Positions 10,546 through 21,200 of a stretch of DNA of 64,000 nucleotides are shown one piece after another. A program made the position numbers and the translations under genes. Source of the stretch: Dipteris shenzhenensis (Eukaryota; Polypodiophyta; Polypodiopsida; Gleicheniales). How positions within the stretch are numbered: position 1 is the first letter of the stretch; each line of letters opens with the position of its first letter. The stretch is taken from the NCBI GenBank assembly GCA_047967505.1, contig CM106540.1. One strand, 5' to 3'. The notes beneath the pieces were generated by a model, which saw nothing but the letters and a program-made list of their open reading frames with translations, was not told the DNA's origin and searched no databases.

Positions 10546-10953
10546 ATGTTTAAAAATCCACCAATTGATTGGCTGGCATCTTATAAGGACGCTCACTGGC
10601 TTGGTGGGGGCCTTGATATGTATAGCATTGTAGAGGTGGTCTACAAGTCAAGGTGTTCATATCTCTAGCCTTTTGATAGGTGGAAGCCATTTGATAAAAA
10701 GGGATATACTGTTAACCTGCATAATATAGTGACTTACGTAGTTGGATTGTAAAAAATCCACCAGTTGATTGGCTAGAATCTTATAAGGAGACTCATTGGC
10801 TTGGTGGGGGCTTGACATGTATAGCATTGTAGAGGTGGTCTACAAGTCAAGGTGTTCATATCCCTGGCCTTTTGATAGGTGGAATCCATTTGATAAAAAG
10901 GGATATTCTATTAATCTTGGATAATATAGTGACTTACGGAGCTAGATTGGTAT
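10546..10953. repeat. Tandem duplication, about 202 bp x 2
   Basis: The units at about 10546-10747 and 10748-10953 share long runs such as GTATAGCATTGTAGAGGTGG and CATATAGTGACTTACG-like ends, differing at scattered positions. The function is unknown. It lies just 5' of the gag remnant and may be part of that element's noncoding region. Confidence 0.75.
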
Positions 10954-10999
10954 GGGAGACTATTGTGAGGTGTCTTGTCAAAAGGGCATCGTCTAGTTC

Positions 11000-12600
11000 C
11001 TCCCACTCACTAGGTAGCTCCTCAATTATCACCTGATTCATAGGATTAATCCGATGTGGTGGAGGCAATGAGGGGTTTTAAACCCTATATAAGGGTGTCC
11101 TTTATTGGTACATCGCTAGAGGATAACCTTTGGGTAGTGACACTAGGAGGTCTCATGGTTTCCCCATTGTGCACAATGGGCATAATTGAGTGCCAGCCTA
11201 GCCCTAAGGTAGGGGCACTCATTGGTAGAATGGTCTCCCATGAAAATGCAACACCACACATTGTCCCGTCTTGGAAATAGGTGAGGCTTGCTTGGGCCTT
11301 CCTTTATCAATCCCCCCTTGAGTTGTTGGCTTAACTAATTAAAGAAGTTGGTGGCCAATTCTTCCATGTTTATGCCCTTGGTGGGCAGAGTTCTCTCCTT
11401 GGCTTCACCTGCACTAATGGTTTTACTAGTTTGGGACACGTCAAATAAAGCCTCGGGGGGTGCACAACTAAGAAACTCTATGTATCATGTGCGTTCAAAG
11501 GGTATTAAAAAAACCCCTCAATTGAAATTTCTCCCACAATAAAAACACTCCTCTTTACTTATAAACTAATAGAATTTTTTCAAAAATTGAATTAAAAAAC
11601 CCCTCTTGTTATTGTAATTCTGTTAAATTTTTTCAAAAAGTTGGATTAAAATACCCCTCTTTTTGAATGCACGTGGTACACTAGATTTGTTTAGGTGAAT
11701 CCCCCAAGAATGAAGCCACTTAGGCATTCTCCTTCGTGTTGTCCCTTAGGCGTATAGTTGTCTTGCTACATAACTCAAAAGATGCAGAGTTCATGGCAAA
11801 GAGATGGTCGTGGAGCTGAGAGTCCCAGAGCCCTATCAAGAAGCATGGTAAAGTTGCACATCGCTCATCCTTTTGTGCAACTCCCACCATGAATTTAGGT
11901 GCTTAGTCCAAGCGACATAGTCACGAAGGGACTTAGTCTCCTTCTGCTTAACTTCATATAGTTGGTTAATAGGGCTCCCTTTGGGACTGTTAGGGGCAAA
12001 CCCCACTATCAGTGACTTTCTTAGCTTATCCCAATTTATTTATTTTCTCATGGTTCAATGCCCAATACCTCTATCCTACCTTGCCATCGAGGCTTAGTCC
12101 CAAGTCATTAACCGTGCATAGGTTACCTATGTCTCCAAAGGTCTCAGAAATTTTCCCAAACCTTTGCACGAGATATACTATATCTCCTTCTCCCAAGAAC
12201 TCTCTAATGAGTTTAATGGTGATTGGTTTACTCCTCGAGGGGTTGATATCCCTTCTAGTGGAGGTTGGTGGCATAGCCCCCCTTCCTAGTGCTTGATTAG
12301 GATCCTCATATCTTCATCAGTGAGAGCATCGTTTGTGGTGCAGGAGGATCTACTAGTGGGGAGGGCACTGTACCATAGGTAGGTAGATATAGGGCACTGT
12401 ATGATAGGTAGGTAGATATATTGTAGGAATTTCTTGGGCATGCAAAAATGGGATTGGCGGTTCTTGATCTATTAGGCCCTAGGAATGGCATTAGAGATAG
12501 GCTTGGCCTTATTGGCTACACTAGTGAGGGCCTTGGCATAGGGACACTTAAGTTAGACATATATCTATAGGGTGTAGCCATGGGGTAGGGAGTGCCTTCT
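11000..12600 (-). pseudogene. Decayed Gypsy gag, copy 1
   Basis: On the minus strand 12274-12071 encodes EFLGEGDIVYLVQRFGKI and LCTVNDLGLSLDGKVG, matching the gag at 18070-17687 (KFLGEGDPISHVERFKQI and ANAFGLSLDYKAGQW). Farther along, near 11350, the minus strand matches the segment at 17430 (a LATNF.N.LSQQ stretch versus LASNLLDQLSQQ). Many stops and frameshifts break the frame. The same gag family recurs at 17.3-19.0, 22.6-24.8 and 53.5-55.0 kb. A 200-bp MITE sits inside it at 11481-11680. Confidence 0.65.
11481..11680. mobile_element. MITE-like element with terminal inverted repeats
   Basis: The left end TGTATCATGTGCGTTCAAA and the reverse complement of the right end TGTACCACGTGCATTCAAA match at 16 of 19 positions. 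The element is exactly 200 bp, very AT-rich and flanked by CTA on both sides (11478-11480 and 11681-11683). It has repeated subterminal ACCCCTC motifs joined to A/T runs. A 3-bp duplication containing TA is compatible with a PIF/Harbinger (Tourist-type) MITE. No transposase is present, as expected. Confidence 0.6.
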
Positions 12601-13107
12601 AGGCCACTTCCCCAAGTTGGATACAAAGGGGGGTGAAGAGCCATTGTTCATGGTAATGTGTTCCCCTCGAAGTCTTTTGGTTCACTTATTTTCCTCCCAT
12701 TTTCGAGATAATAATAATTGTGTTTTTTTAGCGAATTATAAAGAAACAAAAGTAAATTATAAAAGAATAGAAAAGTGCATAAAAAAGTTCACAGCATCAT
12801 GGAAGCTGCATCAAGTCGTGGCCCGAAGAACCCGAGTTGTGAGCATGTTTGCCAAGAGAACCGTATTACATCTAAAACCATTTCCCCGAGTGCCACTTGA
12901 AATGTTGGTGAAAGCTTCTACCCTTGGAATATCAAAGCGTTTCTTTGCCTCCATATGGAATGCATTACTTCAAAGCGTTTCTAGAAACGGAGCACTCTTA
13001 CCAAAGTAAATTCGAATATTAAATATCGGGGAGCTCGCTTTCCTCGTGTGGACTTCTCTCTTCGAAAGCTATTCAGAGCTCTGTGGAGCATAAGCGGCGT
13101 AGAAATC
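12601..13107 (+). promoter_or_regulatory. Upstream region of the UGT gene, with TATA-like box
   Basis: A TATA-like TATTAAATAT lies at about 13016-13025, some 85-90 bp before the chosen start codon. A pair of further AT-rich boxes (ATTATAAAAG) occurs near 12756. If the nearer box is used, transcription would begin near 13050, giving a leader of about 60 nt and placing the upstream in-frame ATG (13048) at or before the transcript start. Confidence 0.4.
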
Positions 13108-14583
13108 ATGGTGGATCTCTCATTCCCCCCTCAGCACCACCCCCACGCCATCTTGGTCTGCTTCCCTTCTCAAGGCCACATCAATCCCACCCTTGAGCTC
13201 GCCCGCAGATTGGTCGCCCTCAAAGTGAGCGTCACCTTTGTGAACTTTGAGAGCGTCGTTTCTCGAATTCAGTCATCGGGTGCCGTTGGCAATTTCAGCA
13301 TCAACTGCGTTGGCTTACCTGATGGGCTCCCTCCAGACCACCCGCGTTTAGCCCATATGTTCGACTACTTTCAGGCAGTGCAAAATATGGTGGGTGTCTT
13401 TGAGCAATTCCTAAAACAGCTTATGGACGACTCGTTACCCATCTCTTGCATAATCTCCGACACTTTCATGCCTTGGACGCGCGAGGTGTCTCTCAAATTC
13501 GGCATCCCAAGGATCCTGCTGTGGACCTCGAGCGCAGCAGCCTTCTCCATCTTCCTACACGGCGACGTGCTTGCATCTAAAGGCGTCATCCCCCCCCCAG
13601 GCTAGTGTTCTTGGAAATATGCTTCAATCATTCGGTTTCTCATTGTCATCGAGCTCTGACCTGATCTTATCTGGCTGTCTTGCTATCTATGTCCAGGCAC
13701 CGGCGGCCCACGACCGAAGGTCGAACGGAGGGAGGCAGAGAAGGAGCTGATCGACGACATTCCCGGGGTTCCCAGGCTACGGGCGGAGGACATCCCGGGA
13801 GTTCTGTTGGACGGCGATTGGAGGGCGGAATTCCTGATAAAGCAGCTGCAAAAAATGGAGGATGCGAAGTGGGTGCTAGTGCATTCGTCATATGAGCTGG
13901 AAAAAGAAGTGTACGAGGGTTTGAAGGAGGTGGGTTGTACCAGTCTACTTCCCGTAGGACCTTTGTTTCCAGAGAGTGGGGAGGGAGAAGTCGGAGAAGA
14001 CGAGTGTTTGAGATGGTTGGATAGACAGGTGAAGGCAAGTGTGGTGTATATATCCCTTGGGACCATCTATGAGGCTAAAGAGGATGAGATACATGAGATA
14101 GCATCTGCTTTGGAGAGTATGACAAATCAGCCTTTCTTGTGGTCTTGCCGTGGTTTTGAGAAGATGAGGCTTAAGTGCTTCCATGAGAGCACCTCAGATA
14201 GAGGCCTCCTTGTGCGTTGGGCCCCCCAACGCAAGGTGCTCGCTCACCCCTCTGTTGGCGCCTTCCTCTCACACTGTGGATGGAACTCAACTCAAGAGAG
14301 CATCCTTGCAGGTGTCCCCATGATTACTTGGCCCCGCGAGTCTGAGCAAGCCATCAACTCCAAGTTTGTTGTAGATGAGTGGCACGTCGGTGTACGGCTT
14401 GCCCCACATATTGATCGAGCAACTGTCAAGTCTGCGATCCTCACACTTATGCATAGCGAAGATGGTGTGCAAATTTGTTCAAACGTGTGTGCCATATCCC
14501 TTGTATGCTCCACTGCCTCATCTTCAAACTCTAATCTTAATGGAGTAGTGAAAGCTCTCTCTATGCCCCCTTGTGCTTCATGA
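13108..14583 (+). CDS. UDP-glycosyltransferase (family 1, PSPG box), two exons
   Basis: Exons 13108-13600 and 13697-14583 join in phase to give 459 residues, the normal plant UGT length. The family moves sugar from a UDP-sugar to small acceptors (flavonoids, terpenoids, hormones and others) in the cytosol. Seen here: SQGHINP with the catalytic His at residue 24, the partner Asp at 118 (ISDTFMPW), and a 44-residue PSPG box from Trp339 to Gln382 containing HCGWNS at 357. Terminal Gln is usually linked with UDP-glucose. The C-terminus contains the expected LMHSEDG helix. I chose the Met at 13108 rather than the in-frame one at 13048 because the family starts about 10-15 residues before the HAILVCFP strand. 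The acceptor cannot be predicted. The intron has an unusual GC donor; an alternative reading is a recently damaged gene. Confidence 0.88.
13601..13696 (+). other. UGT intron, 96 bp, GC-AG type
   Basis: In-frame translation reaches a TAG at 13603. Joining G13600 to 13697 removes it and restores the conserved region. The donor would be CAG|GCTAGT and the acceptor TCCAG|GC. The intervening GT dinucleotides at 13605 and 13607 would leave the TAG in frame, so a GC donor is the only simple solution. Confidence 0.6.
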
Positions 14584-16940
14584 AGACTCCAAACTATAAC
14601 TAGTACATTCTTTAGCTAAGCTCTTCAAATACATTCAAGTGAGCATCTATTTCAATTTGTAAGTTTAAATATATGTTCATGGATATGAGATGGATATATA
14701 CACACATCATCCCTCTAGGAATATTTGATCTCCTTCTCTACGGCTTTAATGTTCATATTTCAAAGCATCTTGTTGTTCATGTAAGCATGAGTTATTCTAG
14801 GTTCATTTTTGGCATGCCAAAGGCAAAGGACTAAGTGTTTGTTTTTGGGTTATCTATCTATGGGGATTGTGCAAGGGAGTTTAAAGGGTGCTTAAAGCTT
14901 GCTATCATCAGGCGATAGTGTGGGGATATGATGGTTTGGATATGTGGAGAGTAGTGCTATAGGAATATCATGGTTAGGACGTGTCCTCCAGTCTTCTTGC
15001 TCTGCTTTGCGAACCCTCCTTTATTGTGTGTCACAGCAGCTTCTCCTACTCCTACTACAACTCCTACTCCTACTCCTACTCCTACTCCTTCACCATAGCC
15101 ATAGACTTCTCTCTTGCACGGGTTCTTGTCTCCCCAATCTCCCTCCAATCCTCTCAAATTTTGTCATTTCTGCAAATTCCTGCATGCTCTACCTTGGAGA
15201 TCAATTCTCTGCCGATAATTTGCTCCTCGAGGAGTTCCCTCGTTCACTGCTTCCCCATCATCGCGAATGTTTCTCCGCATGAAAATCTTGCGGTTCTGAG
15301 TTGTTTTCTAAGAGAACTTGTGGTGTTCTCATTTCTGTCACTGCTTTGGTGTTGCCTTTCATTTGTTCCTTGGCTTTGGGCAAATGCTTTTGCGTCTGCA
15401 TCGTGCATCCTGATCAGATTGTATTTACCTCCACTACAGCAGAATAGTATTGCGGCGAAGTCACTTGTCTTTCGCCTATTTCCATCGATACCTTCTCTGA
15501 GGGAGAAAGATGCATTGCTTGAAGTTTCAATTGTTGCGGAGTGCACAAAGTGAGATACAAATAAAATAAGCAAACTCTTGCAAATTGTTACAATCCAGTG
15601 GAAGATACATGTTATAAATAACCCATATGTACAATCCAAGGACATTGCAAATTATGCAATCAAAATAGTGGTCATATGGGTCAAGCTATTCTTTCTGTCT
15701 TATGATGCTTGTAGGAATGGATTCCTTGGCTCTTTGATCATTGTCGCACAACTACATGGCATGAAAAAATGTTCTTTATGCACAAAATTAATTGCAATGA
15801 CTTCAGTACATTTATGTCTGTGACTATTCCAAGCATATTTGAAACGCTCACGATGATGCTACTATGTTGATATTTCACTACAAACGAATTGTTTCCTGTC
15901 TTCGGTAGTCTCCTGCGTTGCATAGCATCTCAATGTCCAACAAGCGTTTTGTGTGCATCTTGTAACAATTTGGTCAGCCGCTTAGCAGTCTAGTGAAAAA
16001 TTTCCCTTGTTTATACTTAAATACACATGTTTAAATGTTAATATCTGTAAGTCATTTACGTATAGTATTAGACCTAGATTAGTATCTCACTCCTACCACT
16101 CAAGTACATATATGTTTTTAAGTTGTATAATTCACTTTGTTATATGTTTGAAAAGTGACCCAACCTGCGTCCCCACCCCATGGTGCGATCTTACTAGGAA
16201 AGAGAATTGACTACTTTTTTGAACTATTGAATAGTTTCCTTTGTGCTTACATAAAATAATCATTTTTTGAACAATAAAAGATCATGAAGGCCTAATGATG
16301 TGCTTTATAGTTGTTGCATGACCACCACTACTTAGCTTTAAACAAGCCCTATGAACAAGCTAAGAATTTTAAGCAAAAATGAAAAAGTTGAAAGAAATTG
16401 GTAACGATTAGATAAGAATATGTGCATAGGTGCCTACATACTCTTCTTCTAGTCACTCTTCGTGATGATAGAAAAGTATTTGTCAATGTGATCAATGAGA
16501 CCCTTGTAATAAAACTTGCAAGATTAGATGTATGCTCCATGCTTTTGAAGAGCTTTAATTTATTTGCTATGAAAACAGTTAAGCTAAAAATCTAAGATGT
16601 GGTTAGCGGTAAAGTTAAGTACAACCTCAAGTATTATTTTGAGTGATGAATAACTTTAATGTTTTTATATTAGAACAACTTGTTAATTTATGAAGAAGCA
16701 ATGTATCATGCATAATTGTAGACCTTTATGATGAATTTTTGCATATTAAAATTGCACCCACTATGCAATCAACTTCTCTACCTTCAAAACTATTATTCAT
16801 TCCTAAAGCTAAATAGTAGCTATATAATAATGCATGCTAGAGGCCAACCAAAATCACTAGGAGCATTAGCTCAGCACAACCTTGTGCATGTATCATACTG
16901 CTTATAAGGTTGCAACTAAATGCACCCCGTTAAGTCTTGC
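14584..16940. other. Intergenic, downstream of UGT; contains a CTCCTA microsatellite
   Basis: No coding region was recognised. Positions 15043-15090 hold an imperfect CTCCTA/CTACTC repeat, which produces poly-Leu and Tyr-Ser frames on either strand. The remainder is AT-rich. Confidence 0.55.
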
Positions 16941-16944
16941 TTCA

Positions 16945-17312
16945 GGGTAGAGGTAGTGATGCCCATGGAGTTCGTAGTGCCTAAGCTATGGATGGTAGCA
17001 ATTAAAGAGGAAATATTATCTAAAGAGGCCATTCTAAAAAGGTTAATAGAGCTTTAAAGGATTGAAGAGACTAGGCTAAGGGCCACATACGGCATGAAGG
17101 TTGAGAAAACATTGGTTTCAATGCAACCTAAAAAATATGGACCTTAGCAAAGGTGAGCTTGCATTATTATATAGTGTAAGGAATACTAAATGGAAATTTG
17201 AAATATTGTGGTATGGGTCCATACCGGTTTGTGGAGATCACGTCGCAAGGAATATGCCAAATTGCCACACTTGATGGAGTCGAATTAGAGGGTTATATCA
17301 ATGGCAATAACC
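16945..17312 (+). pseudogene. Ty3/Gypsy integrase C-terminal fragment (GPY/F-like)
   Basis: The + strand reads MPMEFVVPKL, then LRATYGMKVEKTL with frame breaks. From 17198 it reads KYCGMGPYRFVEITSQGICQ followed by ATLDGVELEGYINGN. The GPYRFVEIT and LDGVELEGYINGN pattern is the GPY/F module that ends many Gypsy integrases. The fragment ends abruptly near 17312, where a gag on the opposite strand begins. Confidence 0.7.
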
Positions 17313-19007
17313 ATAAAGGGTGGTTGCCATTGCATACCCCACACCAGACATTGTCTCTCAGTGGAAACAAGTGGGGGTTGCTCGGGATTCCTACTCTCCA
17401 TTGCTGGCTTAGCTGATCTAACAGATTGGAGGCCAGTTTCCTCATGTCCAAGCCCTTGGGCTCGTTAGTCTCCTTCTTGATCGATTCTACACTCGAAGAC
17501 CTAACCGATGGAGCTATTTCTAAGGGGTCCGGGGCTTTATCCGAATTAGCCTTGTCCATCATGTCATCACATATGTGGATGGCCACCTTGCTGTATAAAT
17601 CAAATGAGGTAGGGTTCATCACCATGAGGTGGTCGTGCAGCTTCGGGCTTGCCAATCCGATGAGGAAGCGGGGTAACAGTCATTCGTCACTCATACAATT
17701 TACAGAGGGCATTAAGGTGCTTGATCCTGGCAATGTAATCCCTTAGGGATTCTTTATCATTCTTCTTTACACCATACAGTTGGTTGATCGGGCTCCATTT
17801 ATGGCTGCTGGGGGCAAACCCCATAATAAAGGCCTTTCTCAATGTCTCCCAGTTGATCTTCTCTTCTGGGGTGAGAGCCCTATACCATTGGCCTGCTTTG
17901 TAATCCAAGCTGAGACCAAATGCATTGGCCATCTCTAGGTCTCCGGGAGCACCAAAAGCTTCACAAATTTGTTTAAACCGCTCCACGTGGGAGATCGGGT
18001 CTCCTTCTCCAAGGAACTTGGTCATTAGCTTGGAGATGGCTATGGGTCGCGGCTCCTCGAGGGCCCACAATCCCTGCGGGAAACACTGGGGCGAGTGGAG
18101 GTGGTGTGGCCCCCCTTCCTAGGGCATTCACCAAAATGTGCATTGCCTCATCAGTTAACACTGTTTGGGCTAGCGGAGGTGGTGTTGGCCAAACGGGACG
18201 CAAGGCTAGCCTTAAGCCTGGCCCAAGTGGTGGTACCCACATAGTTGTTGGTACCGGCATTGGAACGGATGTGCCAAGGCCAGCATTCATTGGTGCAATC
18301 GGTATGAATGAGAGGGGATGTACTCCCAGAGGAGGTGGGTCTTAGGGCATGGGAACGTTCGTTCCATGCAATGGGCGGTAGGGTGGAAACTATGGTGCCC
18401 CATAGTTGACGAAGGCTGGTGGCACCGAGACTGTTGGGGGTTCATAAGGCACTCCACCTTAGAAGTTCCTAATATCCCCTCGGCTGGGGTCTTGCCTTCA
18501 GAATTCCCTCATCCATGGATCTTCATCATCCATGTGTTCCCACTGGGAAGGTCTTGCGTAGGCAGAGGGTCCTAGATCGGCGAAAGTGGTTTCCGTCCCG
18601 GTCTATGGTTTGGGAGCTAGATGTTGCAGACCTTCCCTCCGTGCAGACATGCCGACGAAGGGGTTCTCCATGTCTACCGACTTTGTTCGGCCTAAGCATC
18701 CGAACATGTTGGAGAATGTTCCTCTAAGCCTGGATGCAACCGAAGGTGCAGGCGAGTTAGGAGAGGCTACACTTGTGAAGGGGGCCTCAGATGCCCTTGG
18801 ACCCGAGGAGTCTTGCATCACTTCCTCCAAGCTCTCTATTTTGTCAGAGCTAGATAGAGTTTTTGGTCGGGGACCTATTGATGAGTGGAGGCTAGGGATC
18901 AAGATTTCGGATCCCCAGCTAGGGCGAAAGGTGGGCTGAACGTAGCTTGAAGCACTCTCTTCCGATACAGGCTCCTTTGGCAGAATTCTTTCGGACCTCA
19001 AGTGCAT
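17313..19007 (-). pseudogene. Decayed Gypsy gag, copy 2
   Basis: The minus strand starts at 19007 with MHLRSERILPKEP, like the MxLRSGR starts of Gypsy gag proteins. It continues through a Ser/Pro-rich segment (SVASRLRGTFSNMFG), then TDEAMHILVNALGRGATPPP, and the gag core at 18070-17687 (GEGDPISHVERFKQICEAFG, then EKINWETLRKAFIMGF and ESLRDYIARIKHLNAL). After a frame change it runs to 17320 with MNPTSFDLYSKVAIHICDDM and ends at a partial zinc-binding stretch WCGVCNGNHP. This is the best-preserved member of the family in the window, though it has at least three frame changes. Gag forms the particle in which reverse transcription occurs. Confidence 0.75.
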
Positions 19008-19059
19008 GTGGGATGTCTCTAGCTGAGCACACTCAGGTTGGACTGAGGTTCTGGAAATT

Positions 19060-19735
19060 TTTTAATTCTTTGGCTACCCCAGAGTTATAGCAATGGTCGG
19101 CGGGATACTGGTATAGCGGCGAGCGATGGCGTAAGCGTATAGTGATGGCGATGGAGTAAGAATGAACACGGGCGGTGGGATAGATGTATCATGACGATCA
19201 GTTGGCGGGAACAGACGCAAGTGCTATCCCTGTGGGTGTAGGGATACGATTAAGACAGCGGGCAGTAGGATAGGAAATCGGTGGGATCTTACCAATGCGC
19301 AGGTCGGCGCGCAGGTCGGTAGTATAGTTATCGTGACGGTGTGGGGATCAAAATGGCGATGATCGGCGGAATAACCATATTACGACGAGTGGCGTGATAA
19401 AAAAAAGCGATGATCGATGTGATATGTGATAACAAGAGCGACGGGCAGCATGATAAACATAATGCATCGGGCGGCGGAATAAAGATAGTGATGATCAGAG
19501 GGATGGCCATGGGCGTGGGGGTGAGTTCACCCTACCGACGGCGGAGTAGCAGGATAGCAACAGTTAGCGGGATGGCCCTAAAGCCACGGGTCAATGACTG
19601 TCAGGTCGGTGGGATAGCTCTATGGCATTGGGTCAAACATGGTTTGATTGGCGGGATACAACTAACGCACCGATCGATGGGATATTTGGTCGGCGGGATA
19701 GCTCGATGGGCTGACTCTGCGGGATAGGAAAACAC
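19060..19735. repeat. Degenerate GGCGGGATA-rich repeat array
   Basis: The stretch holds many scattered copies of CGGCGGGATA, GGCGGAATA and GGTGGGATA-like words at irregular intervals, with much higher G content than its surroundings. It lies directly 5' of the gag start (on the minus strand), so it is probably the untranslated leader of that element. Confidence 0.55.
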
Positions 19736-20582
19736 AGTGTTGCCGATTGGTTTTCATGGATTTTTTGAAGATTCTAAGTTTCTGTTTTGGATTTGTTATG
19801 CTAGGGGGGTGCTACACTACCTAGTTCACCTACTCGATGAAAAAAACTTGAATAAAAAACACTTTTTGAAAGCCAAAATGCAAAATTTCATGAAGGGTTA
19901 GTTCTAGAACACAAAACAACTTCAAAATTTGGCAAGAATCCTCATTTTTGTTGTTTTTTGAGGTGTTTGGACCTCACACACTCCTTAGCAATCACACACA
20001 CTAAGTTCCTATCAACTTGAAATACTAAAAAGCATCAAAGACAAGCTTCAAATGCTCCCAAATGGCTTTCCAACAAGAAAAAACAGTTTTAGTACTTTTT
20101 TGTCCACACTCTCACTTCCTCCCTCTCTTTCCTCCCACAACTCCACTAACAAGCTCCAAGGTAGGCTTGAAGACTTGTGCAATGGGTAGATATCGAAGGG
20201 AAACAAGTGCAAATGCATGGAATCATTAATGGTGCTTTCCATTGGAAACTCAAGTGAGATACGAGGAATATGTGGTCTTGGGGGCTGTTGACCATCTAAC
20301 AGGCGCATACTCTTTGCAGAAAGGGCTTCCTTAAATTCTAATAAGATGCCAAAAAATTAAGCAAATTAGGTGTGGAGGAGGCCAAAAAATTAAGCAAACT
20401 AGGTGTGGAGGAGGCCACGACATCAAGGGCCCTTGTATGCCCTCTTTATTGATTTTTTGCAAAGAAATCTGCATCTCAATTTTATCATCTCAATTGACTT
20501 CACAACATCTCAATTTTATCATTCTAATGGCATTGTGAAGAATTGTTTATTTCTTGTGGTTGTTTGAGTTACTGTTTTGTAG
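19736..20582. other. No gene seen; contains a 33-bp x 2 tandem repeat
   Basis: 20348-20380 and 20381-20413 are two copies of a 33-bp unit differing at one base (AAATTAGG versus AAACTAGG). Otherwise no coding frame or element end was recognised. Confidence 0.5.
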
Positions 20583-21200
20583 ATGGATACGAGGTAGAGT
20601 ACAACTCCACCTAAGACAAGGGGGAAGGGTAAAGAGAAAGTAGTCTCACCTCCCAAGAAGAGAGAGAGGAAAAGGAACAGACTGTCCAGCCTAATCTTGG
20701 GGAGGGTGAGGTAGATTTGGGAGCTGATAGGGCCTGTGAACACAGAGGAGACTATAGAACTTCATGACACTAAGGGAGCTGGAGATGAGATTGATTCCAA
20801 AGTTGAGGATATTGACTTGGATATTGTTAGTGGGGGAGATATCATTTCAAAGTGTAGGCTCCTTAGCTCAGATGAGTGTCCTAGGATCCCTCTTTGTAGC
20901 CACGTCACCTATGCTAGAGTGAGGGGTCTAAGGAGTGATGTGGATGCACTAAAGAGTGCATTTCAATATGAGGGGTATCTCCCCATAAAGGGAGCATTCA
21001 TTATATCCATTTGCATAGGGAGTGGGGAGGAGATGGTGGTTACTCAAGCAAAGAGAGAGTCTTGGTCTCTGATGTGGAGAGAGGTCAATGGCATGTTCGA
21101 GAAAGGATTGGAGAAGAGACCAGATTTGTATTATCTATGTAGTAAGTTTTATGTGTGAGAAGGCAATCACAAAACAATGGCATGGATTTTTGCAAGGTCT
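20583..21200 (+). pseudogene. ParB/sulfiredoxin-like protein pseudogene
   Basis: One reading frame runs from an ATG at 20583 through a basic, nuclear-signal-like stretch (PPKKRERKRNR), an acidic stretch, and the 140-codon open part 20736-21158 (SDECPRIPLCSHVTYARVRG, DVDALKSAFQYEGYLPIKGA). It ends in FYV-stop-EGNHKTMAWI. The order of a PL..V strand, an R..VDAL helix, EGYLPIKG and (D/E)GNHR..A resembles ParB/Srx-fold domains, in which a G(N/E)(H/R)R box binds nucleotide. TAG codons at 20595 and near 20713, and a TGA at 21156 where Trp would be expected, show that it is a pseudogene. The frame abuts a Copia fragment at about 21200. Confidence 0.4.

Noticed and set aside
12617-13009. 130-codon frame just upstream of the UGT gene
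   Set aside because: No recognisable family. It overlaps the presumed promoter and has the look of a chance frame.
13667-14066. Minus-strand frames opposite the UGT second exon
   Set aside because: They are antisense shadows of a conserved coding exon and have Pro/Ser-rich composition without a domain.
14944-15553. Open frames with poly-Leu or Tyr-Ser runs
   Set aside because: They are produced by the CTCCTA microsatellite. No conserved sequence lies on either side.
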